From Nocardiopsis gilva YIM 90087 (GTDB taxonomy: Bacteria > Actinomycetota > Actinomycetes > Streptosporangiales > Streptosporangiaceae): a stretch of 64,000 nt of DNA. The notes beneath the pieces are model-generated. The model saw nothing but the letters and a program-made list of their open reading frames with translations, made no database searches and had not been told where the DNA came from. Both the position numbers and the translations under genes were made by a program. The DNA is taken from contig NZ_CP022753.1 of NCBI RefSeq assembly GCF_002263495.1, positions 4,526,001 to 4,590,000 of the forward strand, written 5' to 3'. Shown here piece by piece: positions 8,983-18,046 of this stretch (the stretch's first letter is position 1; each line of letters begins with the position of its first letter).

Positions 8983-9486
8983 ATGTCGAGTCCCGATCCG
9001 CTGTTCGTGCGTGTGCCCGGACTGGTGTCGCGGTGGTTCTCCGATCCCGTCGTCGAGGTGTCGCCCGCCGTGGTGACCGGCGTCTTCGATGTTCTGCACG
9101 TCGGGCACGTGCGTTTTCTCTCGGCCATCCGCGACCGCGGCCTGCCCCTCGTGGTGGGTGTCGAGGACGACGAGCGCGTGCGCGCGTGGAAGGGGCGGGG
9201 ACGACCGGTGAACCCGGATGTCGAGCGCGCCGAGATGCTCGACGCCCTCGCGTGTGTCGAAGGTGTGTTCATCATCTCCGGCCCGCCCGAGACCGCCGAC
9301 TGGGAAAGCTACGCCGATCTGCTGCGCCCGCTGAGCCCGGCCGCGCTGGCGTTCACCGCCGGGGACACCTACGCCGAGGCCAAGCGGCGCGGAGCCGCGG
9401 CCCTGGGCGCCGAGGCGTGGGAGCTGCCGCTGACGCCGGGGCGGTCCACGACGGCCGCGCTCGGCCGCCTGGCGCGCTCGCTGTAG
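8983..9486 (+). CDS. Cytidylyltransferase-like nucleotidyltransferase
   Basis: 167 residues. [15 protein letters not shown] contains the HxGH nucleotide-binding motif of the cytidylyltransferase/RfaE domain II superfamily, and [13 protein letters not shown] near the C-terminus corresponds to the distal (K/R)xSTT motif. Members transfer a nucleotidyl group to a phosphorylated small molecule such as glycerol 3-phosphate or heptose phosphate; the substrate here is unknown. The ATG at 8983 gives a compact domain, but an in-frame ATG at about 8921 would add roughly 20 residues; ribosome sites are weak for both. It stands alone between the tRNA-Gly terminator and an ABC exporter. Confidence 0.8.
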   Translation: MSSPDPLFVRVPGLVSRWFSDPVVEVSPAVVTGVFDVLHVGHVRFLSAIRDRGLPLVVGVEDDERVRAWKGRGRPVNPDVERAEMLDALACVEGVFIISGPPETADWESYADLLRPLSPAALAFTAGDTYAEAKRRGAAALGAEAWELPLTPGRSTTAALGRLARSL

Positions 9487-9696
9487 TCGCGCCCGCCATG
9501 CGGGGGAAGCAGCCGGGATCCGCCGGTGTTAGGGCGGATGCGGTGGATACGTCCTGGTGAGTGAGGGCTCCTCTCCCCCGCTGAGCGGGAACCGCGAAAC
9601 GGGAGTGGACGAGCGCAGTCGCGGGACACGATCCGCCCCGCACCCCGGCCGGCGACGGCGTCGACGGGTTCCGCAGACGGAAGGTGGAGAGCACAG

Positions 9697-11571
9697 ATGA
9701 TGACGGGTGGCCCGCCTCTGTACCGGACGTTGGTCAACGACGGCAGCGCCACGAGGAGCCAGCTTCCCCCGGGCATCGTCCGCCGGATCGTCTCCTACGC
9801 CCGGCCGCACTGGCGCACGATCCTGTTCTTCCTGATCACCACCTCGTTCGGCGCGGCGATCGTGGTCGCCAACCCCCTGCTGCTCAAGGCGATCATCGAC
9901 CGCGGTGTCGCGCATGGGAACTCCGGGCTCGTCACCTGGCTGGCGCTGGCCGTCGGCGGACTGGCCCTGCTGGAGGCGGCGCTGAGTCTGACGTCGCGGT
10001 GGCTGTCGTCGCGCATCGGCGAGGGCGTCATCTACATGCTGCGCACGCAGGTCTTCACGCACGTACAGCGGATGCCGCTGGCGTTCTTCACCCGCACGCA
10101 GACCGGGTCGCTGATCAGTCGGCTGAACACCGATGTGGTGGGCGCGCAGCGCGCCATCACCTCGGTGCTGCAGTCAGTGGTGTCGAACCTGATCAGCACG
10201 GTCGCCGTCATCACCACGATGCTCCTGCTCTCCTGGCAGATCACGCTGCTCGCTCTGCTGCTCATCCCCCTGTTCGTGCTGCCGGCCAAGCTCATCGGGC
10301 GCCGGGTCGCGGGGGTCTCCCGGGACGGTATGGACCTGAACGCCGAGATGAGCTCGCTGATGACCGAGCGCTTCAACGTCGGCGGCGCGATGCTGGTCAA
10401 GCTGTACGGCCGCCCCGAGGAGGAGTCCGCCGGGTTCGCCGAGCGTGCCGGGCGGGTGCGCGACATCGGGGTCACCCAGGCGGTGTTCGCGGGTCTGCTG
10501 TTCACCCTGCTCGGACTGATCACCGCGCTGGCCACGGCCGTGGTCTACGGGTTCGGCGGCAACCTGGTCATCGACGGCGCGTTCGAGTTGGGCACGCTGG
10601 TGGCCCTGACGACCCTGCTGGCGCGCCTCTACGCCCCGGTCACGGCGCTGTCGAACGTCCACGTGGAGGTCATGACCGCGCTGGTCAGCTTCGACCGGGT
10701 CTTCGAGATCATCGACCTCAAACCGATGATCTCGGAGCACCACGACGCCGTCGACCTGCCCCTGGGGCGGCTGGCCGTGCAGTTCGACGGCGTGTCGTTC
10801 CGCTACCCCGGGGCCGAGGAGTCCTCCCTGGCGTCGCTGGAGCTCACGCCGCAGGCCGAGACCCTGGAGGACACCCAGGTGCTCAGCGACGTCTCCTTCA
10901 CCGCCGAACCGGGGCAGCTGGTCGCGCTGGTCGGCCCGTCGGGCGCCGGTAAGACGACCCTGACCCACCTGGTCGCGCGACTGTACGACCCGACGCAGGG
11001 AGCGGTGCGCATCGGCGGGGTGGACCTGCGCGAGGCCACGACGAGGTCGCTGCGCGAGGCCGTCGGCGTGGTCACCCAGGACGCCCAGCTCTTCCACGAC
11101 ACCGTGGGCCGCAACCTGCGCTACGCGCGCCCGGAGGCCACCGATGAGGAGCTGGTCGAGGCGATGCGCGCGGCCCAGCTCGGCCGGCTGCTGGAGACGC
11201 TGCCCGATGGGCTGGACACGATGGTGGGCGACCGCGGGTATCGGCTCTCGGGCGGTGAGAAGCAGCGGCTGGCCATCGCGCGGCTGCTGCTGAAGGCCCC
11301 GTCGGTGGTGGTGCTGGACGAGGCCACCGCGCACCTGGACTCGGAGTCCGAGGCGGCGGTGCAGCAGGCGCTGCAGACCGCGCTGACCGGTCGGACCTCG
11401 CTGGTGATCGCGCACCGCCTGGCGACGGTCCGCGAGGCCGACCAGATCCTGGTGCTGGAGGACGGCCGGATCCTGGAGCGCGGCACGCACGATCAGCTGC
11501 TGGCCAATGGCGGCCTGTACACGGCGCTGTACCGCACCCAGTTCGCCTCCCAGGAGAAGTCCCGCGCCTAA
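9697..11571 (+). CDS. ABC exporter, fused permease and ATPase
   Basis: 624 residues, a half-transporter that should dimerise in the membrane. Six membrane helices occupy roughly residues 40-320 (IVSYARPHWRTILFFLITT, then further segments), followed by the nucleotide-binding domain with Walker A GPSGAGKT (about 413), Q-loop, signature LSGGEKQR, Walker B VVVLDEATAHLD and the switch histidine in VIAHRLATV. A 20-residue insert rich in Glu/Leu lies between the domains. GGAG precedes the ATG at 9697. The substrate is not predictable; multidrug or lipid export is typical of the family. Transcribed alone, upstream of a TetR-controlled pair. Confidence 0.92.
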   Translation: MMTGGPPLYRTLVNDGSATRSQLPPGIVRRIVSYARPHWRTILFFLITTSFGAAIVVANPLLLKAIIDRGVAHGNSGLVTWLALAVGGLALLEAALSLTSRWLSSRIGEGVIYMLRTQVFTHVQRMPLAFFTRTQTGSLISRLNTDVVGAQRAITSVLQSVVSNLISTVAVITTMLLLSWQITLLALLLIPLFVLPAKLIGRRVAGVSRDGMDLNAEMSSLMTERFNVGGAMLVKLYGRPEEESAGFAERAGRVRDIGVTQAVFAGLLFTLLGLITALATAVVYGFGGNLVIDGAFELGTLVALTTLLARLYAPVTALSNVHVEVMTALVSFDRVFEIIDLKPMISEHHDAVDLPLGRLAVQFDGVSFRYPGAEESSLASLELTPQAETLEDTQVLSDVSFTAEPGQLVALVGPSGAGKTTLTHLVARLYDPTQGAVRIGGVDLREATTRSLREAVGVVTQDAQLFHDTVGRNLRYARPEATDEELVEAMRAAQLGRLLETLPDGLDTMVGDRGYRLSGGEKQRLAIARLLLKAPSVVVLDEATAHLDSESEAAVQQALQTALTGRTSLVIAHRLATVREADQILVLEDGRILERGTHDQLLANGGLYTALYRTQFASQEKSRA

Positions 11572-11701
11572 GCGACGCCCGCCCCCCGTGCCGCCCCGAG
11601 TGTGGCCACTATCGGCCGATTGCCGTCGGCTCGGCCTCGCCTGCCCGCCCTCTCCCCCGCGTCGGATCGGGCCGTGCGCCCGCCCCGCACTGGCCTCCGA
11701 G

Positions 11702-11750
11702 ATGCAGATCACGCATTAGTGCGTTTTGAGAAAAATTGCAGTTGGTGCAA
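11702..11750. promoter_or_regulatory. Candidate TetR operators
   Basis: Two small inverted repeats precede the TetR gene: ACGCA-TTAG-TGCGT (11711-11724) and TTGCA-N5-TGCAA (11736-11750), about 25 bases apart centre to centre. ATGC (11702) and GCAT (11713) add a third, overlapping pairing. The stretch is A/T-rich for this DNA, as in a promoter. An autoregulatory role is inferred from position. Confidence 0.45.
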
Positions 11751-11782
11751 AAATAGCTCTGGAGATGAGGGAGGTGACGGCG

Positions 11783-12391
11783 ATGGGGCTCCGCGAGCGC
11801 AAGAAGCGCGCGACCCGCCGGGCATTGCAGCGCGCGGCGGTCCAGTTGGCGATCGAGCGCGGCCTGGAGCACGTCACCGTGGACGACATCGCCGCTGCCG
11901 CCGACGTCTCCACCCGCACGTTCTTCAACTATTTCTCCGGCAAGGAGGACGCGCTCATCGGCGATGGGCCGCCCACCCCCGGAGAGGAGGCGCGGCGGGT
12001 GTTCGTCGACGGGGGGCCCACCGGTGACCTGGTCGACGACCTCAAGGTCTTCCTCCTCGCGCCGATCATCGACGACGAGGAGGCCCTGCCCCTGCTCGAA
12101 GACCTGCGGCAGCGCAAACGCCTCATCGAGCTGGAACCCCAGCTCATCCCCCGTGTCATGGCCACGTTCCACGCGATGGAGCAGGTCGTGGCCGAGGCCG
12201 TCGCCGCCCGTCTGGGCGACGCCGCCGACGATCTGCGACCGCAGCTCCTCTCGACCGTGGCGGCGGCCGCGATCCGCTTCACGATGAAGCGGACCACCTG
12301 GTCCGGCCAGGAGGGCCCGGAGAACATCCGAGCGATGTCCGACGAGGTCTTCGACGTCCTGCGGCGTGCCTTGGCCCGCGAGGACCGCTGA
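11783..12391 (+). CDS. TetR-family transcriptional regulator
   Basis: 202 residues from the ATG at 11783, preceded by GAGGGAGG; an upstream in-frame ATG at 11726 would lie in the operator-like DNA. The helix-turn-helix is typical of TetR (VTVDDIAAAADVSTRTFFNYF, quoted in part: AAADVSTRTFFNYF, about residues 35-48), with a variable ligand-binding C-terminal domain. The downstream DHA2-family exporter in the same direction suggests that it controls drug efflux and is released by the exported compound. The ligand is unknown. Confidence 0.92.
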   Translation: MGLRERKKRATRRALQRAAVQLAIERGLEHVTVDDIAAAADVSTRTFFNYFSGKEDALIGDGPPTPGEEARRVFVDGGPTGDLVDDLKVFLLAPIIDDEEALPLLEDLRQRKRLIELEPQLIPRVMATFHAMEQVVAEAVAARLGDAADDLRPQLLSTVAAAAIRFTMKRTTWSGQEGPENIRAMSDEVFDVLRRALAREDR

Positions 12392-12507
12392 AGACGCACA
12401 TTGGAGGGCGGCGACTCCCCCCAGTCCACCCACCCCAGGACCCCCCACCCACCGCACCACCCGATCCACCCGCAGACCACCGGGGCGACCACGCACCGGT
12501 TCCACAC

Positions 12508-14196
12508 ATGTCCGGTCCTGCCTTACGCACGAGCGCGCCCTCGGCGAAGGAACCGACTGGGGAAGCGAGCACCACTTCGATGACATCGACACCCGCGGCT
12601 CAACAGCCGCCCGATCCAACGGCACCGGCGGCGGACGCGTCCACCGGTCCGTTCACCAAGAAGCAGATCCGCTGGGTCTTCCTGGGCGTCATGCTGACGA
12701 TGCTGCTGGGCGCCCTGGACCAGACCATCGTCTCCACCGCCCTGCCCACCATCGTGGGCGAGCTCAACGGGCTGGAGCACCTGTCCTGGGTCATCACCGC
12801 CTACATGCTGGCCGCCACGATCGGGCTGCCGATCTACGGCAAGGCGGGCGACCTGTTCGGGCGCAAGGTCGTCTTCCAGTTCGCCATCATCGTGTTCCTG
12901 GTCGGATCGGTCCTGTGCGGCGTGGCCCAGGACATGAACCAGCTCATCCTGTTCCGCGCGCTGCAGGGCATCGGCGGCGGCGGGCTGATGATCAGCGCTC
13001 AGTCGATCATCGCCGAGGTCGTCTCCGCGCGGGAGCGCGGCCGCTACATGGGCGCCATCGGCGGCGTGTTCGGGTTCTCCTCCATCGCCGGTCCGCTGCT
13101 CGGCGGGCTGTTCACCGACCAGCTCGACTGGCGCTGGATCTTCTACATCAACCTGCCGCTGGGCGCCCTAGCGCTCATCGTCACCTCGGTCGTGCTCCAG
13201 CTGCCGCGCCGCGTCGGCCCCAAACCCAAGCTCGACTACCTGGGCACGCTGCTCCTCGCGGCGGCCAGCGTCTGCGTCGTGCTGTTCACCAGCTGGGGCG
13301 GCAGCACCTACGACTGGGACAGCCCGCAGATCATCGGGCTGGGCGTCGGCGCCGTGGTCGCCGCGGTCCTGTTCGTCGCCGCGGAGCGGCGCGCCGCCGA
13401 GCCGATCATCCCGCTGCGGCTGTTCCGCGACCGCGACTTCGTGCTGACCGCACTCATCGGTATCAGCGTCGGCATCGCGATGTTCTCCACGGTCTCCTAC
13501 CTGCCCACCTTCCTGCAGATGGTGAACGGGGTCAGCGCGACCGTGTCGGGCCTGCTGATGATCCCCATGGTCGTCGGCATGCTGGTCGCCACCATCGGCA
13601 GCGGGCGGAGGATCGCCACCACGGGCAAGTACAGGATCTGGCCGATCATCGGCACCGGCGTGGTCATCGCGGGCCTGGTCCTGCTCGGCGGCATGGACGC
13701 GGACACGCCCTATGTGTACAACGCGAGCGGCATGCTGCTGCTCGGCCTGGGTGTGGGCATGGTGCTGCAGAACCTGGTGCTGATCGTGCAGAACACCGCG
13801 CCGCCGCAGGACCTGGGAACGGCGACGTCGGCCAACAACTACTTCCGGCAGATCGGCGCGTCGTTCGGCATCGCGGTCTTCGGGTCGATCTTCGTCGGCC
13901 GGTTGAACGACCGGATGGCGGACCTCCCGCCGCAGGCGGCCGGGAAACTGCCGACGCAGGGCGGTGAGGCGGGCATCAGCTCGATGACCCCCGACATGCT
14001 CCAGGGCCTCCCCGACCAGCTGCGCGAGTTCATCGTGCACGCGTTCGCCGGGGCGCTGGCGCCGATCTTCTACTACGCCGTCCCGGTCGCGGTCGTCGGG
14101 TTCGTGCTGTCGTTCTTCCTGACCGAGAAGCCGCTGTCGACGGAGGTCGGGACCTCGGGCGGCGGGAGCGGACCGGAGGCCGTGGCCGCCGACTGA
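12508..14196 (+). CDS. DHA2-family MFS drug exporter (EmrB/QacA type)
   Basis: 562 residues with 14 predicted membrane helices. The antiporter motif C region and the DHA2 hallmark LDQTIVSTALPTIVGEL follow the first helix; GKAGDLFGRKVVFQ is the loop 2-3 motif and RALQGIGGGGLM matches motif B. It should use the proton gradient to expel hydrophobic compounds. The start is uncertain: ATG 12508 gives a 50-residue disordered N-terminus, ATG 12580 (MTSTPAAQQ) a shorter one, and neither has a good ribosome site. Likely co-transcribed with, or under control of, the TetR gene 117 bases upstream. Confidence 0.93.
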   Translation: MSGPALRTSAPSAKEPTGEASTTSMTSTPAAQQPPDPTAPAADASTGPFTKKQIRWVFLGVMLTMLLGALDQTIVSTALPTIVGELNGLEHLSWVITAYMLAATIGLPIYGKAGDLFGRKVVFQFAIIVFLVGSVLCGVAQDMNQLILFRALQGIGGGGLMISAQSIIAEVVSARERGRYMGAIGGVFGFSSIAGPLLGGLFTDQLDWRWIFYINLPLGALALIVTSVVLQLPRRVGPKPKLDYLGTLLLAAASVCVVLFTSWGGSTYDWDSPQIIGLGVGAVVAAVLFVAAERRAAEPIIPLRLFRDRDFVLTALIGISVGIAMFSTVSYLPTFLQMVNGVSATVSGLLMIPMVVGMLVATIGSGRRIATTGKYRIWPIIGTGVVIAGLVLLGGMDADTPYVYNASGMLLLGLGVGMVLQNLVLIVQNTAPPQDLGTATSANNYFRQIGASFGIAVFGSIFVGRLNDRMADLPPQAAGKLPTQGGEAGISSMTPDMLQGLPDQLREFIVHAFAGALAPIFYYAVPVAVVGFVLSFFLTEKPLSTEVGTSGGGSGPEAVAAD

Positions 14197-14230
14197 CGGA
14201 GCACGGCTCCAGCGGGGCGGATCACCGACC

Positions 14231-14272
14231 GGCGTGGGACGGGCCCACTGGGCACGCGGCTCGTCCCACGCC
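14231..14272. terminator. Bidirectional terminator, MFS gene / ferredoxin-like gene
   Basis: Perfect 11-bp stem, 14231-14241 with 14262-14272, between two convergent stop codons. Confidence 0.75.
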
Positions 14273-14281
14273 TCATGGCTA

Positions 14282-14830
14282 CTACTTCTTGGCCTTCTTG
14301 TCGGCCTTCTTGGCCGTGGCGGACTTCTTCGCCTTCTTGGCCTTCTTCTTTTTCTTGTCCTTCTTGCCCCCGGGCCGCGCCTCGTCCTTGCGCTTGGCCC
14401 TGTCGGCGTCCGCGGCCTTCTTCTTGGCCTTCGCCTTCTTCCGAAGCTTGGACTTCTTCGGCTTCTTGGCGTTCTTGGAGGTCAGGTGGGGCTCCAGGGA
14501 CTCCGGCACCGGCGCGATTCCGGGGCCGCCCTCGAAGATCCAGTCGTCGAGGTCGTCGATGAGCCGGTCCTCGGTGAACTCGCCGAGCCAGACCGGTCGG
14601 CCCCCTCCGGCACGTCCCTGGGCGGAGGGCTGTACGACCACCACGTTGGCCTTGAAGCAGATTCCGAGGCACTTGCTGACGCGGACCGGCACCTGGCGCC
14701 CCTCGTGGTCCTCAAGCCCGCTCAGACGCTCCAGCTGGCCCTTGTGATCGACACCCGGCCGCTTCTTCTTTGTGCCACAGCAGCACCCGCGGCACACCAC
14801 GAGTTGGCACGGCTTCCCTGACGGGGACAC
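14282..14830 (-). CDS. Thioredoxin-like [2Fe-2S] ferredoxin with lysine-rich tail
   Basis: About 182 residues from a GTG at 14830, chosen because CAGGAGG lies 11 nt upstream; the longer frame from ATG 14851 or 14986 lacks a ribosome site. VVCRGCCCGTKKK and RVSKCLGICFKANVVVV supply the cysteines of the thioredoxin-fold ferredoxin family, and WLGEFTEDRLIDDLDDWI is the usual C-terminal helix. The unusual part is a tail of about 60 residues made almost only of Lys, Ala, Asp and Glu (AKAKKKAADADRAKRKDEAR and similar). Such tails often bind nucleic acid or acidic surfaces, but that is inference. Redox partner unknown. Confidence 0.75.
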   Translation of the reverse strand: MSPSGKPCQLVVCRGCCCGTKKKRPGVDHKGQLERLSGLEDHEGRQVPVRVSKCLGICFKANVVVVQPSAQGRAGGGRPVWLGEFTEDRLIDDLDDWIFEGGPGIAPVPESLEPHLTSKNAKKPKKSKLRKKAKAKKKAADADRAKRKDEARPGGKKDKKKKKAKKAKKSATAKKADKKAKK

Positions 14831-14957
14831 CGCTGGTCGTACCTCCTGCATCGGGGGGGAATGCCCACTGAACTGTCCCACACCGTATCGTCGCAGCTCA
14901 TAACATGTGCAATCGGGCACTGCCGGACAGCACACGGCACAGACCGCGGACAGCGGT

Positions 14958-14986
14958 GTGCCCCGGCCCGAAACGGACCGGGGCAC
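14958..14986 (-). terminator. Terminator after the antitoxin-like gene
   Basis: A 9-bp stem (14958-14966 with 14978-14986) starts 19 bases after the stop codon of the 68-residue protein on the minus strand. Confidence 0.65.
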
Positions 14987-15004
14987 GCGCGTGGCACAGC
15001 GGGG

Positions 15005-15211
15005 TCAGCGGTCGCGGTCGTCCCGCTTCTCGGCCTGTTCGTCGACGAAGTCCTTGCCCTTTTCGGCGGCCTTGTCGATCTTGTCGTCGTACTTGCCGCC
15101 GGTTTTCTTCTTGGCGGCTTCGGCAGCGGTGTCGACCCCCTTCGCGACCTTGTCGCGGTTCTGGCTCGCTGCCTTCTTGAGCTTGTCCATGGCGTCCTTG
15201 AGACCGGACAT
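15005..15211 (-). CDS. MT0933-like antitoxin family protein
   Basis: 68 residues (MSGLKDAMDKLKKAASQN at the start), highly charged, predicted all helical, with KVAKGVDTAAEAAKKKTGGKYDDKIDKA in the middle (cited for its TGGKYDDKID core). This matches the MT0933/Rv0909-like antitoxin family. GAGGGGGTGAG precedes the ATG. In mycobacteria the partner toxin (Rv0910 type) is adjacent; here no such gene lies next to it, so it is either an orphan or serves another purpose such as stress tolerance. It sits downstream of mgtE. Confidence 0.8.
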   Translation of the reverse strand: MSGLKDAMDKLKKAASQNRDKVAKGVDTAAEAAKKKTGGKYDDKIDKAAEKGKDFVDEQAEKRDDRDR

Positions 15212-15323
15212 GCGCTCACCCCCTCGTTGGTCCGAGATCGGTGCTCGAAGGCACCGACGACGCCATACCCACCGCGCCTGGGGCCGAACCGCGCGGGCGG
15301 CGCCGCCCGGCGGCCGTTCAGGG

Positions 15324-16664
15324 TCACAGGCCGAGGATCATCTGGGCCACGGAGAAGTAGATGAGCAGCCCGGTGGCGTCCACCAGCGTCGTGACCAGCG
15401 GGGCCGAGACCACCGCGGGGTCCACCCCCACACGCCGCGCGATCAGCGGCATCGTGCTCCCGATGATCGCCGCCCAGGTACACACGGCGATGACCGAGAT
15501 CGCCACCGCGACCGCGACCCCTCCAGGCACCACCAGCCAGCCGACGGTCAGCGCGATGAGGGCCAGCGCGGAGCCGAGCAGGAACCCGACCCGGCACTCC
15601 TTCCAGGCCACTCCGGGCAGGTCGCGGACGCGCACCTCGCCGACAGCCAGGGCGCGCACGATCGCGGTCGCCGACTGGGAGCCGACGTTGCCCCCGGTTC
15701 CGGTCAGCATGGGGATGAACAGGGCCAGCGCGGTCACCTGCGCCAGGGTCGCCTCGAAGTGGCTCAGGACGGTGACGGTGAGCGTGGAGGCGACGATGAG
15801 CAGCAGCAGCCACACCACCCGGGCACGCGCCAGGCGCGCCACCGTGACCGACACGTAGTGTCCGGCGACGGGGCTGGCCGCGGACTGGCGGGCGATGTCC
15901 TCGGAGTCGGCGGCCTCGATCAGCTCCAGGGCGTCGTCGAAGGTGAGCAGGCCGACGAAGCGCTCCTCGGAGTCGACCACCGGCATGGCGACGAGGTTGG
16001 CCTCCTGCATCAGACGCGCGGCGCCCTCCGCGGGCTCGGTGGCGCTCACACGCGGCACGAAGACGTCCACGATGTCCTTGACCAGGCTCTCGTCGTCGCT
16101 CACGACGAGGTCGCTGAGCTGCACCATCCCGGCCAGACGGCGCCCGTCGTCGACCACGGGCAAGACGTAGACGGTCTCGGCGTCGGCGCCCTTGGCCCGC
16201 ACCACCTCCAGAGCGCGTCCCACGGTGAGGTCGCGGTGCAGGATGACCGTCTCCGGCGTCATGTACCGGCCGACCGACTCCTCGGGGTAGCCGAGCAGCG
16301 CGGCGGTCATCTTGCGCTCCGCCGTGCTGAGCCCTGCCAGCGCCCGGGTGGCGATCTTGGCCGGGGCCTCGCCGATGAGCCGCGCCCGGTCGTCGGGGTC
16401 CATCTCCTCCAGGAGCTCGTGGAACGCGGAGTCGCGCAGGCCGACCAGGATCTCCTGCTGGTGGACGGGGTCGAGCTCCTCGAAGACCTCCAGTTCCCGG
16501 TCCTTGTCGAGCAGCCGGAACGGCACGATCATGAAGCGGGCGTCCATCCGCTCCAGCTCGTCGGCGATCTCGTAGGGCGGATGCTCGGCCAACCAGAGTC
16601 GAATGCCGGTCAGGTCGTTTTCGGCGATCATCTCGATGAGGTCTTCGCCGATCTCGTCAGCCAT
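15324..16664 (-). CDS. mgtE: Magnesium transporter MgtE
   Basis: 446 residues from the ATG at 16664 (AAGGGGG 7 nt before it). Domains in order: cytoplasmic N domain with the EELDPVHQQEIL and EEMDPDDRARLI repeats (about 1-125), two CBS domains (about 130-255, with YMTPETVILH and DVFVPRVSA), a plug helix, and five membrane helices (about 285-446) including the conserved GTGGNVGSQSAT that lines the pore. MgtE is a Mg2+-gated Mg2+ channel. No M-box riboswitch was recognised in the 278 bases upstream. Confidence 0.95.
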   Translation of the reverse strand: MADEIGEDLIEMIAENDLTGIRLWLAEHPPYEIADELERMDARFMIVPFRLLDKDRELEVFEELDPVHQQEILVGLRDSAFHELLEEMDPDDRARLIGEAPAKIATRALAGLSTAERKMTAALLGYPEESVGRYMTPETVILHRDLTVGRALEVVRAKGADAETVYVLPVVDDGRRLAGMVQLSDLVVSDDESLVKDIVDVFVPRVSATEPAEGAARLMQEANLVAMPVVDSEERFVGLLTFDDALELIEAADSEDIARQSAASPVAGHYVSVTVARLARARVVWLLLLIVASTLTVTVLSHFEATLAQVTALALFIPMLTGTGGNVGSQSATAIVRALAVGEVRVRDLPGVAWKECRVGFLLGSALALIALTVGWLVVPGGVAVAVAISVIAVCTWAAIIGSTMPLIARRVGVDPAVVSAPLVTTLVDATGLLIYFSVAQMILGL

Positions 16665-16942
16665 GCTGAGCACCCCCTTGTCGTACCGCGACCCTGCCCC
16701 GGGCCGGACCGGCGCGTCCGTGCGACGCAGGGCACGGGGGGTGGGCGTGTGGGATACCCGAATGCGGCGCACCGCCGTGTGGACCCGGCCCCGTGGGCAC
16801 ACGGTCGCCCGAGCGTTCAAGCCATGCGGACGCTCGTGGAAGCCCAGGGATTAACCGAAACCCTACCGGTAGCGGGCTGCGGGGTGTGCCTCCGCCACCG
16901 CGGACCGGACGCACCGATCGGTGTGTCGATGGGGGAAGCGGG

Positions 16943-18046
16943 TCAGGACCGCCAGATCACCACGAGGGCGATGTCGTCGTTCTTGCCCTCGCTGAGCGTG
17001 TCCACAACCTCCTCAGCCCCGGTGCCGAAACCGGCGGCGACCAGGCGGCTCGACACGCCCAGCAGGCGTTCGACCCCCGAGTCGAGGTCCTCACCGGGGG
17101 TCTCGATGAGGCCGTCGGTGTAGAGCATGATGGCGTCGCCCGGCCGCAGCCGCCCCGCGACGGGTGCGTAGGTCATCCCCGGGATAACGCCGAGGACGAC
17201 CCCCTTGGCCTCGGTGGCCGACCACGCACCGGTGCCGCGGTCGAACTGGACCGCGGGCGGGTGTCCGGCCGACGTGATGAGGTAGTCGCCGGTGACGAGG
17301 TCGAGGCTGAGGTGGACGGCGGTGACGAAGCCCTCGCCCAGTGCGGTGCGGGTCAGGTGATCGTTGCAGTGGGTGAGGAACTCGCTGCTGGGGACGGCAC
17401 TGAGGAGGCCGCTGAACGCGCCCGAGAGCAGGAGGGCGCGCGTCCCGGCGTCCACGCCCTTGCCGGAGACGTCGACCACGGCGATCTCCAGCCGGTCGCC
17501 GTGGCGCATGGAGACGACGAAGTCGCCCCCGAACGAGGACCCGCCGGCTTGCCGGAGGATGGCGGTGGCGCCCCACGCCTTGGGCAGGTCGGGCAGCCGC
17601 CCCTGGTCGCGCAGGCGGTCGCGCAGCTCCAGCAGCATCTTCTCGCCGCTGAGCCCCTGCATCCCGAGCCGCTCGCGCACGCCCGACAGCAGATAGGCCA
17701 GTACGGCGGTGACCCCGATGGTCACCAGCAGCCCCGGCCCCACGTGCCCGAAGTCCAGGGCGAACCCGGTGAACAGCAGCACGGCGGCGACCACGACGAG
17801 GAGGAACGCCAGGCTCTTGCGCTTGAGGAGCAGGCCGCCGGCCAGCACGGTGAGGATCACCGCGCTCGGCGGGAACCATCCGGGCGGCCCCCAGACCGCG
17901 CCGACCCCGATGCCGACGGCGAGCGCCACCAGGGTGATGAGCACCAACCGGTAGCGGAACAGCACCTTGCGCCGGAGAAACGCGACCGCGCGCTGCCCCA
18001 GCGAACGAACCTGCCGTGCCACCCGGACCGACATGGGGATGGTCAT
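16943..18046 (-). CDS. Membrane PP2C/SpoIIE-type serine phosphatase
   Basis: About 367 residues (start at ATG 18046 or ATG 18034; no clear ribosome site). A short basic N-terminus is followed by four hydrophobic segments (about residues 27-110), then a SpoIIE-type PP2C domain: GGDFVVSMRHGDRLEIAVVDVSGKGVDAG holds the first metal-binding aspartates (GGDF, DVSGKG), TSAGHPPAV is motif 8-like, and MLYTDGLIE and EGKNDDIALVV hold the last aspartates. Such phosphatases dephosphorylate anti-anti-sigma factors in actinobacteria. No sensor domain or kinase is attached, and no sigma/anti-sigma genes are adjacent. Confidence 0.88.
   Translation of the reverse strand: MTIPMSVRVARQVRSLGQRAVAFLRRKVLFRYRLVLITLVALAVGIGVGAVWGPPGWFPPSAVILTVLAGGLLLKRKSLAFLLVVVAAVLLFTGFALDFGHVGPGLLVTIGVTAVLAYLLSGVRERLGMQGLSGEKMLLELRDRLRDQGRLPDLPKAWGATAILRQAGGSSFGGDFVVSMRHGDRLEIAVVDVSGKGVDAGTRALLLSGAFSGLLSAVPSSEFLTHCNDHLTRTALGEGFVTAVHLSLDLVTGDYLITSAGHPPAVQFDRGTGAWSATEAKGVVLGVIPGMTYAPVAGRLRPGDAIMLYTDGLIETPGEDLDSGVERLLGVSSRLVAAGFGTGAEEVVDTLSEGKNDDIALVVIWRS

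Noticed and set aside
16665-16942. M-box (Mg2+) riboswitch before mgtE
   Set aside because: None of the conserved M-box core was recognised in the 278 bases upstream on the minus strand.
14907-17123. A 738-codon frame on the plus strand
   Set aside because: It runs opposite mgtE and the antitoxin gene, is His/Arg/Gly-rich with no fold signature, and is explained by GC-rich antisense coding.
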